This document shows, piece by piece, positions 21,326 through 35,300 of a stretch of DNA of 64,000 bases. Each line of letters opens with the position of its first letter. Within the stretch, counting starts at the first letter, position 1. The notes beneath the pieces are model-generated. The model did not search any database, was not told the DNA's origin, and saw only the letters and a list, made by a program, of their open reading frames with translations. The translations under genes were made by a program, and so were the position numbers. The DNA is from Chrysomallon squamiferum. Taxonomy: Eukaryota > Mollusca > Gastropoda > Neomphalida > Peltospiridae. The stretch is from the NCBI GenBank assembly GCA_012295275.1, contig CM022672.1, forward strand, positions 16,763,166 to 16,827,165, given 5' to 3'.

Positions 21326-23190
21326 CACTCATGATGATAAGAAAAGGTGTACCATGTGATCATACGAAAGAAGGATTCAAATCAACAACGGGAATTTATT
21401 ATCTTTATCATTATTAAAACAGTTATTACATATACTAATAATACTGCTATAATTACTGTTTTATTTAATCTGCTTGTTTACATTATTGAATTTTTTATAC
21501 ATTTTTTTAATACACTGTATGTATCCCATCCTAACTGATTTTTTTTCTTTAACTTTTCTAAAAGATTGTGAGGCTTGTAAATTATATATTATAATAATTC
21601 TGTAGATACCTATAGAAAAAAACTTTTTTATTGGTTTGTTTTGGATTATTTTGTTTGAATGTATATATTTATGTTTACATGTAATGGTGTACAGTATTGC
21701 TTACTTAGGTTTCATACATCTGTGTCCTAAAATTCAGCTGTGATAAAATAAGATAGGGTAAAAATATATATGTTTAAAATTATAACCTTTTAGTTTTTTC
21801 ATAAATTATTTTGTAGATGTAAAGCAGAAGAAAACAATATTATATTAGCGAGTTGTGATATACTATTAAGATTTAGGTCAAACCTGTAAATTTTGCAGTC
21901 ATTTATATATATTTACTTCTCTGTTTTTTTGTTTTTCTTTTTTCACTAGCTTTGTTAAAGAAATTAAAAATATCTGACGTAACAAAATATTGGTTTAGAT
22001 AGTTTTCATGGACATAAATACAATTAAATGAATTGGTGTGTTTGTTTTGGAGATTTTTAAATAAACTTGAATATTCTATTTCTGTAATAATAAAATATTA
22101 ATTAAGCTGTTTTTCAATGTATTATTTGTTTTAAATGCAACTGAATGAACAGTTTAAAGAAAAATAAAAAAAATATATTTTAAAATTGCATAAACAAATA
22201 TTTTTTATTGTTTATACATTGTCCTGTCTAAAATCATTAAATTTGAAAGCACTAATTTATACCCAGTTTAATAAATTTACACAGTGTAAATATTTGATAC
22301 GTATTTATTGTGCATTGTTAGCAGATGTACTGATTTTAGGATCTTCTTTTTATAAAGATAAACAATTTAAGATAATCAATTTCATTATTAACATGATAAA
22401 TATAATGAAATTATAGCAATAATTAATTGTTTTTGTTATTTCTAAAAACAAATATAAATAAAGATTAAAATCTATAATTCTAAAATTATTATTTAGTTAG
22501 CTGGAGAATTTAAAGTGAAATATTTAAAGAGCGTACTTTATTTATTATTGTTAATAACAAATCACAGTTGACTCAGTGTGATGAAACACTTCTTTATTCT
22601 GAGATGTGTAGAGACAAATACAAAAATAATTAGAAATAGATGAACAATATCAAATAAATTTGTTTTATTTTCTTAGTAATATTTTTAATTGTTAAAGTTA
22701 ATATTTTTATTGAAATATGTGATAGCACAAAAAAGATTTTAATTTTTTTTATTAAATTGATATCTAAATAAATATAAATAAGCAATGATATTTAAACAGA
22801 TTAGAACTTAAAATAAAAATATTCAATTACATTATCATAAAACATTTTTAATAAAAATTAGTAATCATTTAATTAATTTTTTAAATTTTTTATTATTATT
22901 CTGTAGTTTCTTGGTGAAAAACCAAAACCATTAAATTGTTTCTTTAATAAAAACAAATATTAGCAATGTTAACTAAATTTATTACATAGCTAGCATTCAA
23001 ATGATTAGATTACAAAAATAAACCAGATTTTGTTGTTACACTCTCAACGAACTACCTATCACAAACTGATAAAACAGCAATAACAAAAAGCATGTCATGC
23101 ATTTAAGACATAGTTAAATATCTGACAAAAGATGAAAATCTGTTATTAAATATAAATATTGTCTCCAAGTCAAATGCTTTGTTCAATGGA
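21326..23190. other. 3' intergenic region between convergent genes 1 and 2
   Basis: This is very AT-rich with no coding pattern. It should contain the gene 1 3' UTR; AATAAA occurs at 22060-22065 and 22089-22094 on the plus strand. For ODAD3, AATAAA on the minus strand (plus TTTATT) lies at 22978-22983, about 210 bp past its stop. Several short open frames here look like chance. Confidence 0.6.
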
Positions 23191-26100
23191 TCACTTAGAT
23201 TTCTTCTTCTTCTTGGCAACTCGTCTCTTGGTCTTTGAATCCACAATAAATTGTGATTGTTTCTTAATTGTCAGTCTGCTGGGAACTTCAGCATCATCAT
23301 CACCACTGTCTTCATCATCTGTAAAAATAGTTACAACAAAAAAAACATTAATGATAGGTATCTAAAATGATTAATCAGTATAAATTTGTATAACATAACT
23401 ACATATATAAACAAACATATGTTGTAAGAGTAAAAAATATATTTTTTGAACAGTGGTATGGTAAAAAAAATTAAATGATTTGGATGATGCATTTTACAAA
23501 AGTATTGCATTATAAAAGGCAACCTGTTTACTTTAATTATTCTTTTTGATGCATTTACATTTCAGTTACTTTTACATAATAATATCTATATTAGGAATTT
23601 AATTATTAAAAATCTTGTTACACTAACTTACAATATATTATACAGAAATACTTTGTATTCACGGTATCCTGAATCATTACTTTTGTTTAAGAGGATAAAA
23701 GGTTATAATGCAGATATCAAAATAAGATTTATAATTTTAATAATAATTTAAAAAACATAACAATATAAGCTACTTACCATCATAAGCTAGTTCTCTGTGT
23801 GTTTGAGGTAATTTAACTCGAGTGTTATAAGCAGGCAATTTGCCTTCTATGCTTGCATGGAACTGTAAGGATGAATGTACATATTATAAAATAACTGCTG
23901 ATTAACTGTTACTGAACAGCCAACATAATCTAGTTAGAGTAAAGATGAAAACATTTTATTAAAGCTTATTAATTAAGAGTTAACTATTCTGAAAAATTAA
24001 AGTAGTTATTTTAAACTCTACTGTTTTGTTATACATAAAACAACAAAAAATATCCTTTGAAAAAAATTAAATTTTCAAAATAATTATAATTAACATCAGA
24101 ATTGATTAAGACATGAAAATAATTTGTAACAAGCAATACACTGCACTGAAAATGTTAGCTATCCAACTTTTAAAAAGGATGTTTCCTAAAGTTAAATTTC
24201 TTTTTTCTTAAAAGCATACCTGGGTTTCAAAAGGAAACATACACATAAAATAATAAACATTTTATCTTTGTTGGGAAGTATTTTTATCTCGGACATGATA
24301 TGGTATTTGCTTAGAGAAATGCTTTTTGAGTTAAATGAAGGAAATTGAGAGGAGATATCTGACAAAGAGCTAATTACGCATAGACTGCATATTATGTCTG
24401 TTCATTTATGCAGCCTTTGGCATGTAGCACATTTTCTCTTTCACACTAATTATCAGTCGAAGAGCATTTCTATCCTAACTTCAAGTGACATTTGATCTGT
24501 TTTTACCTCTTCTTCTTCCATCTGTTTAAGTATCTCATTGAGATCTTTTCCATCCAGTTCTTCAAGAAGTTTGAGAAGTTTCTCTTCACTTCGTGACAGC
24601 TGATCCAGAACAAACTCCTCTGAAGTTGGTGGAATCTGAGCTGTGGGCACATGTCCTTTACTCTGAAAATATCACACATTTTTCTGCTTTGAATACGAAT
24701 GATATTTTTAGGAATAAATTATATTTCAATTTAAAGGACAATTTGTTTTCAAACATATAACAGCACACAACATCAAATCAATAAAGACTAAAGACCATTC
24801 CTAAGTTTACAGAATTAGAATACTGTATTAAATAACGTTTTAGGATAGAAAACAAAACCCAGAAAACACAATCTTATCATTTTATACCTTATTAATATTT
24901 AATATGTTTTCATTTATATATCTTAGATGTAAATACTTTTGAGAATTTACAGTGTAAAACTGAACAGATGGCATTTACTTACTGCTTTTAGATGGTGCAG
25001 TTTATCAGCTAGATGCTCCACTCCTGATTTTACTTGAACAAGAATCTTGCAGGCTCTTTGTAACTTTCTGTCAGCTTCATCTCTACGAGCCTCCTCTTCA
25101 GCAAGATGTGCTTCAAACTCCTCCAGTATAGCCTGTCCACTAAAATAACAAAAACAATATGCTGAGTTTATTATATGTTTCAAACACCAATATAGACTGC
25201 CCACTAAATTAACACAAACAATATACTGAGTTTAGTATGTGTTTCAAACACAAATATAGCCTCTCCACTAAAATTAACACTATCCAATGAACAGTATATT
25301 ATTCTAATGCTTCAAAACCATCTGGAGTATAAATATTGACACACAAATGCAATAACAATCTAATAAGATTTTCAGACCTATGAAATAGTAATAGTTAGAA
25401 CTATCAGATCAGAAAAAGACAAACATGATTTTTGTTTCTTGTAAAACAGCAAAATTATAAAACATCAGTTTTGTTACACAAACAGACCTTGACAGTTTTG
25501 CCTCGCCAGAATATTTCATTTCTTCAAATTCTTGTTGAAGTTTCTCTTTTTCTTCTTTCTGTCGAACAATTGTCTTTTCATTATCTCGTTTCAACTCTTG
25601 AAGATGACGAGTTGTTTCCCCTTGATTCTCAAATCTGCTGACAACTTCCTACAAATTTTGCAAACCAAATAAAAAATCACTCATCCTATCCAGTACAAGT
25701 CTGCATTTGTATCATGGAAATATACTAGAAACAGTTCTAATAAGCCAAAGTTAATTATCTAAATTAGATGGGTATTAAGGATGCAAAACAAAAATTTCAT
25801 CTAAATGAAAAAGAGTTCTATTATTATTTTCTGGTTTGTGCTAATAAAAACTAAGTATTTAACAGTTCAGGGTAGTCTTGCACCACCAGAATTTAGGTCA
25901 TCTTGTACATTTCTGAGACCATTGAAGCATTGTGAATAATATATAAAATTCTTTTATTACATTTCAAGCAAAATGCTAACTAGATAGCATGGATAAGTAA
26001 CAGATTATCTTAACTTACATGTATAATTATTAACACTTTTTAGTCAAACTATATTTATTCTTCTCTGTGTGAATTATTAAAGAAATTTATCTCATTGGAA

Positions 26101-29100
26101 AATATTTCAATGATAAACAAGTAAACTGGTATTTACCATTGTGTCAGAAACGCCTGTTGCTTCCTTGATGCGTTTAAATGCCTCCTCATAAGTTGTGATC
26201 TTTTGTTGTTGGTCCTCTCCTGTCATTGCTGCCTTCTCCTGGGGGGACAACTCATCCTGCTGAATAGACCCACGTTGCTGCTAAAAAACACAAAAAAGAA
26301 ACAAAAAATAATAAAACATTAAAATTACAATCAAAAATATTTAACAGTAAAAACAAATTTTAGAATATTAGAATGTTTTGGATTTTCTTTAAAATATTAT
26401 ATCTGATTTAAACCTATTTCAAACATAACTGGTGATAGTATGCAACACTTTCTCTGAAAAAAAGAACTTTGAAAGCTATGGTGTTTTTGTTGGTGAAATG
26501 AGAAAGGTATCATTGTGTACATCAACATTTAATACAATCATTATATGTTACAAGTTATTTTGAATATTTTGTTTACAAATACGTCCTGAAGACTAATTTA
26601 GAATTTTAGATAATGGACAGCTACTCTGTATAGCTCAATGAAGTTAATGAATATTGATTAGCAAAGAAACACTGATGATTAATTTCTGATTTTTAATTTA
26701 ATACGAAGAATCCAAACTCACCAGTCTTTTCTCAATTCTCTCATGCTGCATTTTCTTTTCTTCAGCTTCTTTCTTCATCTTCTGCAATTCAATTTCTCGC
26801 TTCTTTCTCTCACTGTAAACTGTATCCTCATGTCGACGCAGTTCACTGACAGCAGATTCCTTGGCAAGCTGTGCATCATTGTACATAGCTCTCAACTCCT
26901 TTAATTCCTGTCTAGTTCTAGCAATCTCAATTTCAATAGCATCCAGCTTAGCAGGATAACCCTGTGCTTCCTGGCAAAAATACAGATTAAGATGTAATGT
27001 AGATGACCACTGATTTAAATAACCAAATCAGAACAAACTAAAAGTTAACTGTATGCAAAACAATGGTGCAGTTAGTATGGTTTAAGTATCAATAAGGTAT
27101 TATTATTACCTGTTCAAATCTTGATTTGATATCTTCATAAACTCGTTTCACTTGTTTTGCTTCCTCACATTTCATGCACACTTTGTCATAGCTGTTTTCC
27201 AGGTATCGCATAGTCTAAAAAGAAATATAGTCACATTATAAAATTGAACATCCTTCCATAATTCAAAACTATATTGTTAACATTTCTTTTGATGGAATTA
27301 AAAACACAAATGCCAAAATTCTATTAAATCATTATATATAGATACAGATACAGATACAGATACAGATACAGATACAGATACAGATACTGATACTGATACA
27401 GATATATAGATATAGATATAGATATAGATATAGATATAGATATAGATATAGATATAGATATATATATAGATATATATGTAATATAAATTTAACATTATTT
27501 GTAATCCTTCTTTTATAATTTTTTTGATTCATCAATTTTTCCTGTATTATTTTCCTGTGTCATATGAACAATTTGCAATTGTTTTAATTCTATGATTTAT
27601 CATATGTTGTTTGCTTTGTGGCTTTTTTGTTGTTGTTGTTCATGTTGTTGTTATTTTTGTTGGGGCAATATCTTTATTACAATTCATTGCTGAAAAACAT
27701 ACTAATGGTAATGTTATTAACATTCTCTTAATTTCTGCAGGAATGGATCTGACCAGTTTTATTACTGCATCCTGGTACAAAACTTAAAGCAAATAATCAT
27801 TTATTACTTTCTGAAAGCACCATTATTCCTGTATTATTCTGATTCATTCTACTGCATCATAATAAAGAAAGAGATCTGCAGACAGAACAACTCACTGACG
27901 TTTTGTTAAAGCATATTCACCTGTGCATCATGAGATTCCCCTTTGTCAGTAGCTACGGCGTCAGATGCATCTTTCTTCATAGCTTCACAAGATGTCTGAA
28001 GAGCTTCCAGCTTTTTCTGCTTCATTGCCGTAATATGGCGAAGAGCATTCAAGCGTTTCATAGTGTCTGAGACTTTGTAGTCATAAATAGAAATAGCTTC
28101 CTGCAAGATGGGAAATAAATAAATAAATAAACATGTTTTTAATACATAAAAAATTAATGCAGAATTATTTTTTTTTTTAACAATTCAAATTTTAAAATCA
28201 GTAATAATTAATTTCCATGTTAAATAATAAGTTTTAAGTCAGTTGTAAATCTAATGACAAATATATGGTTAGAATAAAATCTTCAAATGTTAGTTAATTA
28301 ATATGTAATCTGATTTACCAAGTTTTCATTACATGCCCTCCTGGGTCAAAGATATTTTTCTTTGTTAGGATTTTGATTTATCAAAACTTTGAATGTTTCT
28401 TTTGCAAACAAACACAATTTACAATTTGTATTTATTTATTTTTTACTATTGTTTTTCTTATACATATTTATGATGTTATATAACTTACTTTTCCAGTTTT
28501 ACTTGCCAAAGCAGCTCTTTCAACAGGCTTGTCATGTAAAGCTTTTCCAATAACATGCTCATCTTGCTGTAAAAATAAATATAAATAAATATAAATAATG
28601 GCAATAATAAGAAAACATTTAAAAATATATATATAACAGAAATTTGAACTCAAAACTGAAACACAAAATATAAATATGATATCATTTTCTAAAATACTAA
28701 AAAAAAAAATACTAAAAATTAAAGTTTTCACTAATAGCTTCCTGTTTGCTAATAATTATCATAATTGTGAGTAACTGATAGCTAGAACTACTTTATAAAC
28801 TGATATTTTTAGAAGCACTGCCACAAAGATTTCATAAAGAACTGTTTGAAATCGGCAGTAAATTATTATGCACATATATTATATAATCTGTTTGGTTTGT
28901 TTTATTGTTTTTGTTTATTTGTTTTACAAACCTTCAGCTTGTCACTTAGAGCCTTTCGAAGTTCTTTGGTTTCTTTTCTCAAACATTTTATTTGTTCTTT
29001 ATTCTTTTTGATAGCATATTCAGATGACTCGAAGTATGCCTTCCTGTCACCCTCTGAAAATTTAAAACAAATTATTTAATAAATGTAAGATTCTATAATT

Positions 29101-29456
29101 ATAAATGATATGTAATTTCAAACTGTTGATGATAATACTAATAGTAATACTTAGTAATAGATTAGACGCTTTATACCATTTACAAAAACAGATATTACAG
29201 CATAGCTATACAATATTGAAACATTAAAAATGATTGGAAATGTTATTTTCGTATCTTATTTAAGCTTTACTAAATATTATATTATAATGATTGGACATTA
29301 TTTTGTGTATATCATTTATATTTTGTATCACTATCAGATCATCACCATGTCACACGGCGTGAAAGAAAACGTACCTAAAAGTGCTATTTTTGCCTTCAGC
29401 TCCTCGATCTGCTCAGAGATTGGCCGCTGAATCACTGCCCCAGTTCTTGCTGGCAT
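23191..29456 (-). CDS. ODAD3: Outer dynein arm docking complex subunit 3 (CCDC151), 12 exons, complete
   Basis: Exons in gene order: 29375-29456, 28932-29053, 28489-28566, 27921-28100, 27110-27214, 26722-26970, 26137-26280, 25488-25648, 24983-25139, 24507-24662, 23778-23862 and 23191-23318. They give 548 residues, all GT-AG and in phase; the human protein is about 595. Nearly the whole protein is charged coiled coil. Hallmark stretches shared with CCDC151 are GDRKAYFESSEYAIKKNKE, ERKKREIELQKMKKEAEEKK, EEMKYSGEAKLS, VEHLADKLHHL and ASIEGKLPAYNTRVKLP, with an acidic then lysine-rich C-terminus. In other animals it anchors outer dynein arms to ciliary doublet microtubules, so this species should have motile cilia or flagella using it. 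The start follows from ATG plus homology of the first exon (PISEQIEELKAKIALL). Confidence 0.93.
25128..25283. repeat. 64-bp tandem repeat covering the ODAD3 exon 9 splice acceptor
   Basis: Units begin at about 25128, 25192 and 25256 (exact 64-bp spacing; ATAGCCTGTCCACTAAAAT and variants). The first contains the real exon 9 edge (exon end 25139); the others repeat the last exon bases, the acceptor CTA (TAG on the minus strand) and intron sequence. About 2.4 copies are visible. Confidence 0.85.
27335..27480. repeat. (GATACA)n to (GATATA)n hexanucleotide array in an ODAD3 intron
   Basis: About 60 bp of GATACA units grade through GATACT into GATATA units and a TA tail. The long Tyr/Ile and Ser/Val open frames here are repeat artefacts. 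Confidence 0.95.
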
Positions 29457-29580
29457 TTTGAATACAACTACTGCAACTAAATTATTTTTCTAACACTCCT
29501 ATTCTGTTAAGATCTGTAGGAAATATAACTGAAAATGGAGGATGTTTACTATTAGAAATCTCCAAGGTGCCCGATGCTAA

Positions 29581-29589
29581 GCATGCGCA
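29581..29589. promoter_or_regulatory. Possible NRF-1-like site upstream of ODAD3
   Basis: GCATGCGCA lies about 125 bp upstream of the ODAD3 ATG, in the only locally GC-rich patch. It matches most of the palindromic GCGCATGCGC core. I found no convincing RFX X-box, which a ciliary gene might be expected to have. Confidence 0.25.
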
Positions 29590-30389
29590 ATCAGTATTTG
29601 GAACAAGGGAGACCACTCTATATAATTGTTTTGGAAATGCACATAGAGACGAAAACTGGTCGCTATGTGCACAATACCATTAAATATTATTAATTTTTTT
29701 TTTTTATGCCTCCTGAATTTGTTCAAATGCTATAAATAAATAAATTAATAAATACATAAATACTTTTTATTTAGTAGGAATGTTAGATATTTCGCTGTAT
29801 TTTGTTCCTACACGTCTAATTTACTGTTTGAGTTATGTCTGTTTTAACAAAGGTAATGTATATAATAGTTTCGCTTTTTTTTCTTCTTTTTTTTAAGAAA
29901 AAAAAAAAAGAAAATAAATATATTTCTGTTAGTAAAAACTACTTACAATAGTAGGCCTGTTAACAAAGATAAAATCAAGAATTAGATGTTTCCATAATTA
30001 AATTATTTCCATTCAAGGTGGACATAAATGGAAATGCTTTTTAAACAATGTCTTCCTCAGTAGGTATTATTTATAACTGTGTGATTGTCATATAAATATT
30101 TCAAACCAATGACATTTGATTTCCACTAACCAATTTAAAATTACTGAATAGCAACAGATGCTTACGTCAGTGAACTTTCCTGTTTCATAATTTAGTTATG
30201 TGACACAACTTTTAAAAATATCGTTTTCCTATAAAATTATATATAAGTAAGATTATAATAAATAAATAAATAAATAAATAAATAATGAAGCTTAAAATGA
30301 TACCAACACATCTTTGATAGCATTGATATGAACAAAAAAGTTACGAATTTTTATCTTGAAATTTTGCCGAGATTTTCCCTTCAGTCTAT

Positions 30390-30455
30390 GGAGAAACTGT
30401 ATTTCATTTTCTTTATCTGGCAGGAGAAACTGTATTTCATTTTCTTTATCTGGCA
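30390..30455. repeat. 33-bp direct duplication
   Basis: GGAGAAACTGTATTTCATTT and its continuation occur twice in tandem, starting at 30390 and 30423. Confidence 0.9.
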
Positions 30456-30777
30456 ACACATACCGATTATCTCATATAGTTTTAATACAGTACACATATA
30501 TTATCTATCAAAATGAAGCTTTAGATGTGTAGTAGAGCTATACAGTATTTTTAAGAATGTTGCTATGATTTATGAATTGCAATTAATTAATTAACTGCTC
30601 TAATTAGCTCAAACGTATACATATCTCTTAATTATGTAATTCTCACGAACTGCATAGAAATTAAACCACCACACAAAATGATCATTTTTCAATGCTGGTG
30701 AATTGTAGAGGCCTTTACATTTTTAAGCATTTTGCTAATATTCATTTTTTCATTATTTATTATTATTGTTTATTTTA

Positions 30778-30826
<49 letters not shown>

Positions 30827-32333
30827 CAGTTAATTAATAGCATTAATCAGAGTTAATTTGCCTTGTGACTTCATTATATAGATATTTTTTAAAATTCACA
30901 AAAAATCAAACTTTGTTAAGAACTAACTTGTTTTTGTAATCAACATCTTTATCGGAAAGAAAATATCTAAAACTGGAATAAATTTGTATAGAATAATTAC
31001 TAAATTAAACAAAGTACACAAACATCGAACTTTTCACGCATTGGCAGCAACTCCAACTGCTATTATCGCGTCATTTGCTGAGAACGTCCCACATTTTGGT
31101 ATCCAAAATTAAGTACCTCCTACCCTAAATATTTGTATGAAATTTGGCAGACTACGAGAGAAATGCATGATTTGTAACTTGTATATGATTTAAAGTCTCG
31201 AATGATTTATGGTCACACGACGATTATTTTGAAACAATAAATTTGTCTGTTCATTATCTGTTGTTTATCAGAAATCACGTGGAGAAACGAAGAGTGATGA
31301 AGCTGAATATGTATTCTATATCAAAATATTTGTTGTTTTTGAAAAAACAATGACGAAATAGAAAGGCAAATTAGGCAGCCCGATTCAAGGAAAGCAAAAA
31401 CATCAGAAAAATCGGGCTACCTTCCGATATGATGCTGATTTTATTTATTAACAAGAAAGATTCGCCATAAATGGAAAAGTTAAAGATTAAAGAAAAATAA
31501 ATGGTTTTCACCAAAATGTCCGTTAATAAAAATGCTGTTAAAAGGCTCCCCGGGCTCATTCTCCAAAAATCAAAACTTTGACCCAAAAAAAATTACGTGA
31601 GCAAGTTCATTCTATACAGTATTTATCAGTTGTTAGTTATCTGCATTTTTTTTTTCTGATTATATTCAGCACAATGAAATATTATTTTTATTTAGTTATT
31701 AATTATTATAGTTAATAATATTTTATATTTTTACTAGTTTATATCTAGATATTATGATGTGTATAATTTATATTATTAAAAAATTAAAAAATCCACAAAA
31801 AACAAAACAAAAAAACCCCTGAAACACAACAGAACCTAAAACAAGAGTAACATTTACCGAGATAGTGAGATTCTGCTCCAACAAAAAGTTGGAAAAAAAA
31901 AAAAAAAAAAAAAAAAAACCTGCAAAACAGTAAAATATGATACAGGTAAAATATTTTTATACTGAGATAGTTTCTAAGTATAATTTCACAAGAGTATCTG
32001 AATATCCTTGGGTCAGCTTTACTTCTTAAATTAGAAAATAATTCACTACGCAATACTAACAAAAAAAGAAAAAAGAAACAAACAAAAAATAAGAGTTATA
32101 CACAACAAAATAATAAATTTGTTTTTAAAATTTGTTTTATTTCCTAAAGTGTAAACTGTTACAGTTAACAAAGATAAAAAGTAAGAATTCTTGTAAAAAT
32201 AATTTTATTATTTTAATTCAAAGTGAAATGCTGCAGAAATGGTGGGAAAAAAAAATCAACAAAGATTTCATAAAGATAAAAATTTTCACAATGAACAAGA
32301 CATTAATTTCAAAGAATATAAAGAAAGTCAATT

Positions 32334-35300
32334 CTAACTGGTTAATATTATCTTCCTACATGAATTTTTTGCAAGTTTTTTGACAGGGCTTGAAGTCAGA
32401 GGCTTTCTGTCTACAGAACTGAGATGTTTGTCCACATAACGAATAAGACAGGATGTTGATGTGTCCACTTCTTGCACAGCATAGTCTAAATGTTCCAGCT
32501 GAGAATCTGACAAGACAGAAAGATCAGAAAAATCAGATTCTTCACTGCACCTGCTGTTTACATTCTTAACAACTTCATTAAGAGATGACTGGAGAAATCG
32601 GTTTGATGCTCTTTGGATCATTTCTGCATATCTGTTGATGCTCTGGTTGTCTCCCCTTTCTCCTGAAAGGTACAATTAAAAGACTATGAAAAAAAACTTA
32701 CTTTCTTCTTTTCTTCTCTTAAACATTTTTAAAGATCTGATCTTAATAGGTTTGGGGTTTTTCTAATATGCATATGATTCACTTCAACTCAACATTTTAA
32801 CTGTCATTTTGCTAATGATAATGTATCGCAAAACTGCAAAGTATAGCATGATATTTTCTGTTCTACTCGAATTCCCAGAAATCATACAAACTTTTTACAT
32901 GACATACAATTCTGAAATAATCTCAACATCTTACCACTGAGTAGAGGCTCCACTGACTGGACAAGAAGAGTACTATTTTCTACAAGACTATCAATGTGGC
33001 AAAGCAAGGCCCTTGAGCGAGAGTAGCTGAGATAATAGTATTCAAAAGGTAGGCATCGTGAAGTTTCCCTTATGCTCATGTCAACCTCCACCTATTAGCA
33101 AAGCATTTTAAGAAGCAAGCATCAGCAATATACATATATAATGAATAGAGTGTTGCTGTAAGATATGATTAGCAAAGAAAGCTGTATATATAAATAAGTA
33201 TGATAATTAATGTAATTTATATAAACATATAACTGACATGCATCTATACAAATATATACACAAACACTGTAGACTAATACCAAAGATTCAATTATAGCTT
33301 CAGAATTGATGATGATGGTAATACACATTTATTATAATTATATATGTGTAAGTAGATAGTATTTATTTCAATATAAATATGCTGTTATTCCCCCCTCAGA
33401 AAAAAAAAAAAGGTAAATAATTTTATTTGCTTGCTTTCTATTTTTTAAATTTTAATATTAACTTATTTCTTAGTACATTTTTTTCCCCCTCTACAAGAAC
33501 ATTAAATAATTGTTTGTGGAGATTATTTAATTTCAAGGTCTTTTCAAAAATGATTCTGTAAAACACAATTAGCAAAGAAGCAACAACAAGCAAGACTGTG
33601 ATGGTTACAAATATTATACACAAAGATAACATAGAATAAAAAAAAATTACTTGTATTTCTTGACACTTTTGAAGAAGAACCTTACTGGTAGACACAACAA
33701 TCTCCACATGTTGTGGAAGATCAGCTCCTTTCTGGAAAAAAACCCAACAACAACAAAAAGAATCAAAATTCAGACTAAAAATATTAACATATGGAATATA
33801 TATATATATATAATATTATACATGAATTAATTTTTTTTATTAAGAAACATGACAGCATAATAAAAACAATAATAATTAAAGATATTACTGAAAACTTACA
33901 GTACATTCAAGTTCATCATTCAAATTTTGTATGTATGTTTCACAGTCTTCTAATGACCTCAAGCCATTTTGGATGGCTTTGCCAAGAAATTTATCAGTAC
34001 CAGAAAGAAAGGCTTGACAAATATCATCATTTATCTGGATTAAAAAAATAGAGAGAGAGAAAAAAATAAATAAAAATCTATTGTTTATACTGTTATTCTG
34101 AACATTTAACTTGTTTAGAAAAATAAGTAAATAACAAATTCCTCATTATTACTTTTGCAAAATCACTGACATCAAAATTATTAGAAAATTAAATAAAATA
34201 ATAATAATAATAATATTAAGAGCAGCAAAGGTTTAACTTGATTCTTTCTAGCACCTCATATTTCTGCATTATTTCAAACAGTAAGCAGATAACATCGGTA
34301 AATACACAGATAGGCATGTCAAATAGCATAAAAAGAGTAAATAACTCCTCTACCTGCATACATTTAAGAAACAATTTACCTGTACCTGTAATTCTAAGAT
34401 AGATGTATAGGCGTTATTTTTGGAATAATATGTTCAACCTCTCACATGGTATTAAGTTAACAATACCTTCATGTCAGATTCAAAACCAAGTTGTTCAAAT
34501 CTCAGAATTCTTGTGCTTGTAGCCAGTGCCAGTTCTCCACAAGTCCTACATAAACTAAGTAAACAGTCCAGTATTTTGGATCCATGCTGGTGAATTACAC
34601 TGACCAGTTCATTTTCGCAACCCTGCAATAGGTATATTAAAAAATATTAAAAAATTAAAAAATTCAGTATATATATTAAACATTACAATATGTATAAAAA
34701 CCTCCATTTCTTATTTAGAATTTCAAATAATGAGGGACTTACTGTTTAAAATCAATCAAACTCATAGAATTAAAAAACAAGTCTACTGAACAACAATATC
34801 AAAGTAATAGTTAATAGAATAGATAAAAAAAATCTTATCCTGAAAAATTGGCAAAAATTGGCAAAAATAAAAATTTAATGACTGAAAAATAATCTACAAT
34901 GCACTCCTGCAAGAAAAATTTACTGCATCTGTTTACTAAATTACTTTGAAAATTTGGAATTAAAACAAAAATGAATGCACTACTTGTGTTAAATCTTGAA
35001 TCTAAATCTAAGACTGTGTGTATATGTGACTCTTCACATGAATGTAACATGTAGTAAAAAGGATTGCTACCTGAAGGAACATGGCAGTGTGCGCACCTGC
35101 TGCTTTCACATGTTCCACTATTTTCTGAACAAGATTTTTCACAATGTGAGATTCCAGGTCGACACACATAGCTGCCCACAATGTGCTGAGAGAGGCCAGG
35201 AGCTGCAGTGATGTGATCACATGTACAGTCTGAGTCTGAAGACACACATTTGGTTCTGAAAATCATAAAAACAAATATTTTTATACTGTTTGTGATTGAA

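Larger units (their letters stand above)
29457..32333. other. Intergenic region upstream of ODAD3 and downstream of KIF14
   Basis: There is no gene-like coding pattern. Near the ODAD3 start the sequence GCATGCGCA at 29581-29589 resembles an NRF-1 site. Farther on are a 33-bp direct duplication at about 30390-30455, (ATT)n at about 30781-30823 and a poly-A run at 31891-31918. The segment 31020-31600 is less AT-rich than its surroundings and may be an old unidentified repeat. For KIF14, AATAAA on the minus strand (plus TTTATT) lies at 32204-32209, about 125 bp past the stop. Confidence 0.5.

Noticed and set aside
27298-27535. Tyr/Ile and Ser/Val repetitive open frames
   Set aside because: They arise from the hexanucleotide array in an ODAD3 intron.
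29457-29700. RFX X-box upstream of ODAD3
   Set aside because: GTGCCCGATGCTAAG has the spacing but too many mismatches to the X-box consensus.
31371-31586. Minus-strand 71-residue open frame
   Set aside because: There is no domain, splice context or homology I recognise; the region looks like a decayed repeat.
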